NCBI GenBank assembly: GCA_021793595.1
Contig: JAJYSL010000181.1
Location: 1 to 8,793, forward strand
DNA: 8,793 nucleotides
Origin: Acidobacteriota bacterium
GTDB taxonomy: Bacteria > Acidobacteriota > Terriglobia > Terriglobales > Acidobacteriaceae
Direction: 5' to 3'
Position numbers and translations under genes: made by a program. Below, piece by piece: positions 7,251 to 8,793 of this stretch. Each line of letters opens with the position of its first letter. Position 1 is the stretch's first letter. The notes under the pieces were generated by a model that was not told the DNA's origin, ran no database searches, and saw only the letters and a list, made by a program, of their open reading frames with translations.

Positions 7251-7538
7251 CTATTCCCACTTAGAGGTATGTCGCTTGAGCCACCAACAGGGAGGATTCC
7301 ACTCCTGTGGAAAAATCGAGTGGCTGCAAGTTTCCTGTGTCGTTCCCATTAAGTCGTATTCCGTCTTCTGCCCTTTGAGGGCGGTAGCCAGAAACTGGTC
7401 GACTTGCACGGTGCTGTAGGCGGTGCCGTGCGCCACACGAACTTCAAATACCGCCCAATCGGCGATGTACAACAGCAAAACAATACCGACGAGGACGGGA
7501 AAGTATCGAAACAGCCAACTGAGCCAGCGCCGGATCAT
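7251..7538 (-). CDS. Small single-span membrane protein, function unknown
   Basis: A 95-residue protein. Residues 1-11 are basic and aromatic (MIRRWLSWLFR), residues 12-31 form one transmembrane helix, and the remaining 64 residues would lie outside the cytoplasm. The outer part contains VAHGTAYSTVQVDQFL (35-50), then Lys-Thr-Glu-Tyr-Asp (58-62), and two cysteines, Cys71 and Cys84, in TCSHSIFPQ and NPPCWWLKRH, which could form a disulfide. The look of the C-terminal part (PPCWW, then a charged end) is familiar from acidobacterial hypothetical proteins, but I cannot name a family. The ATG is preceded by a weak GGAA. It is separated from the opgC-like gene by 119 bases and from the YPGA gene by 128, all on one strand. 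It is real by coherent topology rather than by known function. Confidence 0.75.
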   Translation of the reverse strand: MIRRWLSWLFRYFPVLVGIVLLLYIADWAVFEVRVAHGTAYSTVQVDQFLATALKGQKTEYDLMGTTQETCSHSIFPQEWNPPCWWLKRHTSKWE

Positions 7539-7666
7539 GAGTTGATTTCCGCGCGTGCTAACGTGGCGGCCCTCGAAAATCGGCCGATCCGAAGGACAAC
7601 TCTATTTCGCTTGCATGGGCGCATCGTCGCCTCATACGGAATCCTCTCCATCATAGGCCAACGGAG
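7539..7666. other. Intergenic gap with a 10-base perfect palindrome
   Basis: The 128 bases between the YPGA gene and the small membrane protein gene contain ATCGGCCGAT (7579-7588), a perfect 10-base palindrome lying 40 bases upstream of the small gene's start. It might be an operator half or full site, but a palindrome of this size can arise by chance in GC-rich DNA. No clear promoter pair or terminator was found. Confidence 0.3.
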
Positions 7667-8155
7667 TTAGTTGGTCTGGTTCTTTTCGCCGCTATCTTTG
7701 GGCAATTCAATGTAGGCGATGCCGAAGCGCGTGGAACCAGAGCGCGATTCATCAATCCCCACGAGGCGATAGCGGGTGGGCTGCCCGGCACGCAGTTCGT
7801 GACCAACGGAGAAATCGTCTTTTGAACCGAAGTGGATGCTGTCGTCGTCGTTGCAGGTAAGGCCGGTGCGCGTCATCGTCAGCGAGTCAACCGGATGACC
7901 ATGATCGCATTCCGGAACCTGGCCATAATGCGACAGCGGCTTGCGATAAACGTCCAGGACCTGCGCTGGGGAACCGTGGGTAATGTAACTGGCGGCTTTC
8001 ACCACGAAGTGTACGGTTCCGAAGGTGAAGCCAAGGCTTACCGCGGAGTCGGAATCCTTGTCGTCTGGATTTTTGTAGGGTGCAGCGCCCGGATAACCCG
8101 GCAGTCCGATGTCGGTAGCGTAACCGCGGGATTGGCCTATTCCGGACCGGGACAA
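7667..8155 (-). CDS. Conserved hypothetical 'YPGA' domain protein, possibly N-terminally truncated
   Basis: The coherent part of this frame begins at ATDIGLPGYPGA (the YPGA lies at residues 21-24 from the start chosen here) and runs to a TAA at 7667-7669. It has two cysteines, Cys83 (VPECDHG) and Cys101 (GLTCNDD), a segment VLDVYRKPLSHYGQV (67-81), and a C-terminal TRFGIAYIELPKD. I recognise this layout from acidobacterial hypothetical proteins, which usually carry a signal peptide or lipoprotein signal before YPGA; none is present here. The only nearby start is TTG at 8155, which overlaps the phosphatase gene by 19 bases and gives 162 residues. An ATG at 8278 would overlap it by 142 bases and adds no signal-like sequence. 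It may be a truncated copy, a translationally coupled gene, or a victim of sequence error. Function unknown. Confidence 0.6.
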   Translation of the reverse strand: MSRSGIGQSRGYATDIGLPGYPGAAPYKNPDDKDSDSAVSLGFTFGTVHFVVKAASYITHGSPAQVLDVYRKPLSHYGQVPECDHGHPVDSLTMTRTGLTCNDDDSIHFGSKDDFSVGHELRAGQPTRYRLVGIDESRSGSTRFGIAYIELPKDSGEKNQTN

Positions 8156-8787
8156 GTATTCGTCAGCTTGCCGCCGAGATTTTCCTGTTGAATGGTGAGC
8201 GTTACATGCAGTTTGCCGTCGTTTTCCGATCGCGTGATATGAAAAACATAGATCGTGCCGTAATCCCAGCCCGGCCACGGCGGCAGTTGCGATGCGCCGT
8301 CACCATAGGCCTGCAACATCTGATGGGCAAAGCGATACAGATTATCGTGCTCCCATGCAACAAAGATCAGCGAATGGGCGTAGGCAGGCTGCAGCAGCGC
8401 CTGCTGCAATTCTGCAATCTGGTCATACCCAATCTGCGTGTTCACCGGCATGCCCAGGCGAATAGCGGTGGGCTCAATGGTTGCCAGCGGGCGCACATAG
8501 GAGTAATGCGGCCCGAAATTCCCTTCCTGAATTTCGACAGCGGGATCGGGCGCGTAGATTGCGTCTGGCTTGCCGTAGCGGGCGATCAATAGAGGCGCCA
8601 GGGCGAGTGCCCGGTTCAAACCCCGGCAGGTTAACTGACCGAGACCCGCGGGCGGTTTCTCTCCGTGCCGAATCATCACAATGGTCTCGCCGGCAGGAAT
8701 CGGCGTTTGTGCGGCGAGAAACGGAGAGGAGACACAGGTAGAACTGAACAACAGAAGTGGAAAAAGGAATGGCTTCAGCCGTGCCAT
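8137..8787 (-). CDS. Exported histidine phosphatase superfamily protein
   Basis: A 216-residue protein with a signal peptide (hydrophobic core about 7-26, likely cut after FLAA before QTPIP), so it acts outside the cytoplasm. The catalytic block is IVMIRHGEKP (36-45) with the phosphate-accepting His41 next to Arg40. Further family features are LTCRGLNRALALAPLL (52-67), the second arginine in YVRPLATIEPTA (97-108, Arg99) and the second histidine in FVAWEHDNL (142-150, His147). Length and motif order fit a small branch-1 histidine phosphatase (phosphoglycerate mutase-like). The substrate cannot be deduced. The ATG lies only 6 bases from the window edge, so its ribosome binding site, and possibly a more upstream start, cannot be seen. 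It overlaps or abuts the YPGA gene downstream on the same strand, suggesting one transcript. Confidence 0.88.
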   Translation of the reverse strand: MARLKPFLFPLLLFSSTCVSSPFLAAQTPIPAGETIVMIRHGEKPPAGLGQLTCRGLNRALALAPLLIARYGKPDAIYAPDPAVEIQEGNFGPHYSYVRPLATIEPTAIRLGMPVNTQIGYDQIAELQQALLQPAYAHSLIFVAWEHDNLYRFAHQMLQAYGDGASQLPPWPGWDYGTIYVFHITRSENDGKLHVTLTIQQENLGGKLTNTCPGPE

Positions 8788-8793
8788 GCGTCG

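Noticed and set aside
8137..8160. Programmed -1 frameshift joining phosphatase and YPGA domain
   Set aside because: No X-XXY-YYZ slippery heptamer is visible before the phosphatase stop, and the phosphatase ends at a normal length; kept only as one option to test.
8188..8592. 134-codon plus-strand frame opposite the phosphatase gene
   Set aside because: It is antisense to a gene with all the expected catalytic motifs and shows no recognisable protein features.

Overview
The window looks like an ordinary chromosomal stretch from a soil-type Acidobacteriota (Terriglobia/Acidobacteriia-like). This rests on recognising protein styles: a PQQ-propeller lipoprotein with a Thr-Gly linker, a Tat-exported sulfatase of the CGASR type, an exported histidine phosphatase with a WEH motif, and a 'YPGA' conserved hypothetical. 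A dispersed-type palindromic intergenic repeat agrees with it. No search could be run, so the taxon is an inference. There is no RNA gene, CRISPR array, transposase, phage gene or attachment site that I can support.

Layout. Positions 1-191 hold no gene; 21-122 form a complex inverted-repeat element just past the yceI stop. Three genes on the minus strand follow one another in transcription order: an exported PQQ-like beta-propeller lipoprotein (4366 to 2666), a Tat-dependent sulfatase (2547 to 904) and a YceI-family protein (722 to 192). Gaps of 118 and 181 bases make a single operon possible but unproven. The 192-base gap 4367-4558 is a divergent promoter region, from which the only plus-strand gene, glmU (4559-5968), reads the other way. 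glmU meets an OpgC-like membrane acyltransferase gene (7131 to 5965) tail to tail, and their stop codons overlap by 4 bases.

Upstream of opgC, also on the minus strand, are a 95-residue single-span membrane protein (7538 to 7251), a conserved 'YPGA' hypothetical with no clear start or signal peptide (about 8155 to 7667), and an exported histidine phosphatase (8787 to 8137) that begins 6 bases inside the right edge.

The common theme is cell envelope work: GlmU makes UDP-GlcNAc for peptidoglycan and lipopolysaccharide, OpgC-like proteins modify periplasmic glucans, and the propeller, sulfatase and phosphatase are exported. I do not see one dedicated multi-gene system. The points most worth checking are the palindromic repeat, the start-less YPGA gene overlapping the phosphatase, and the small membrane protein.
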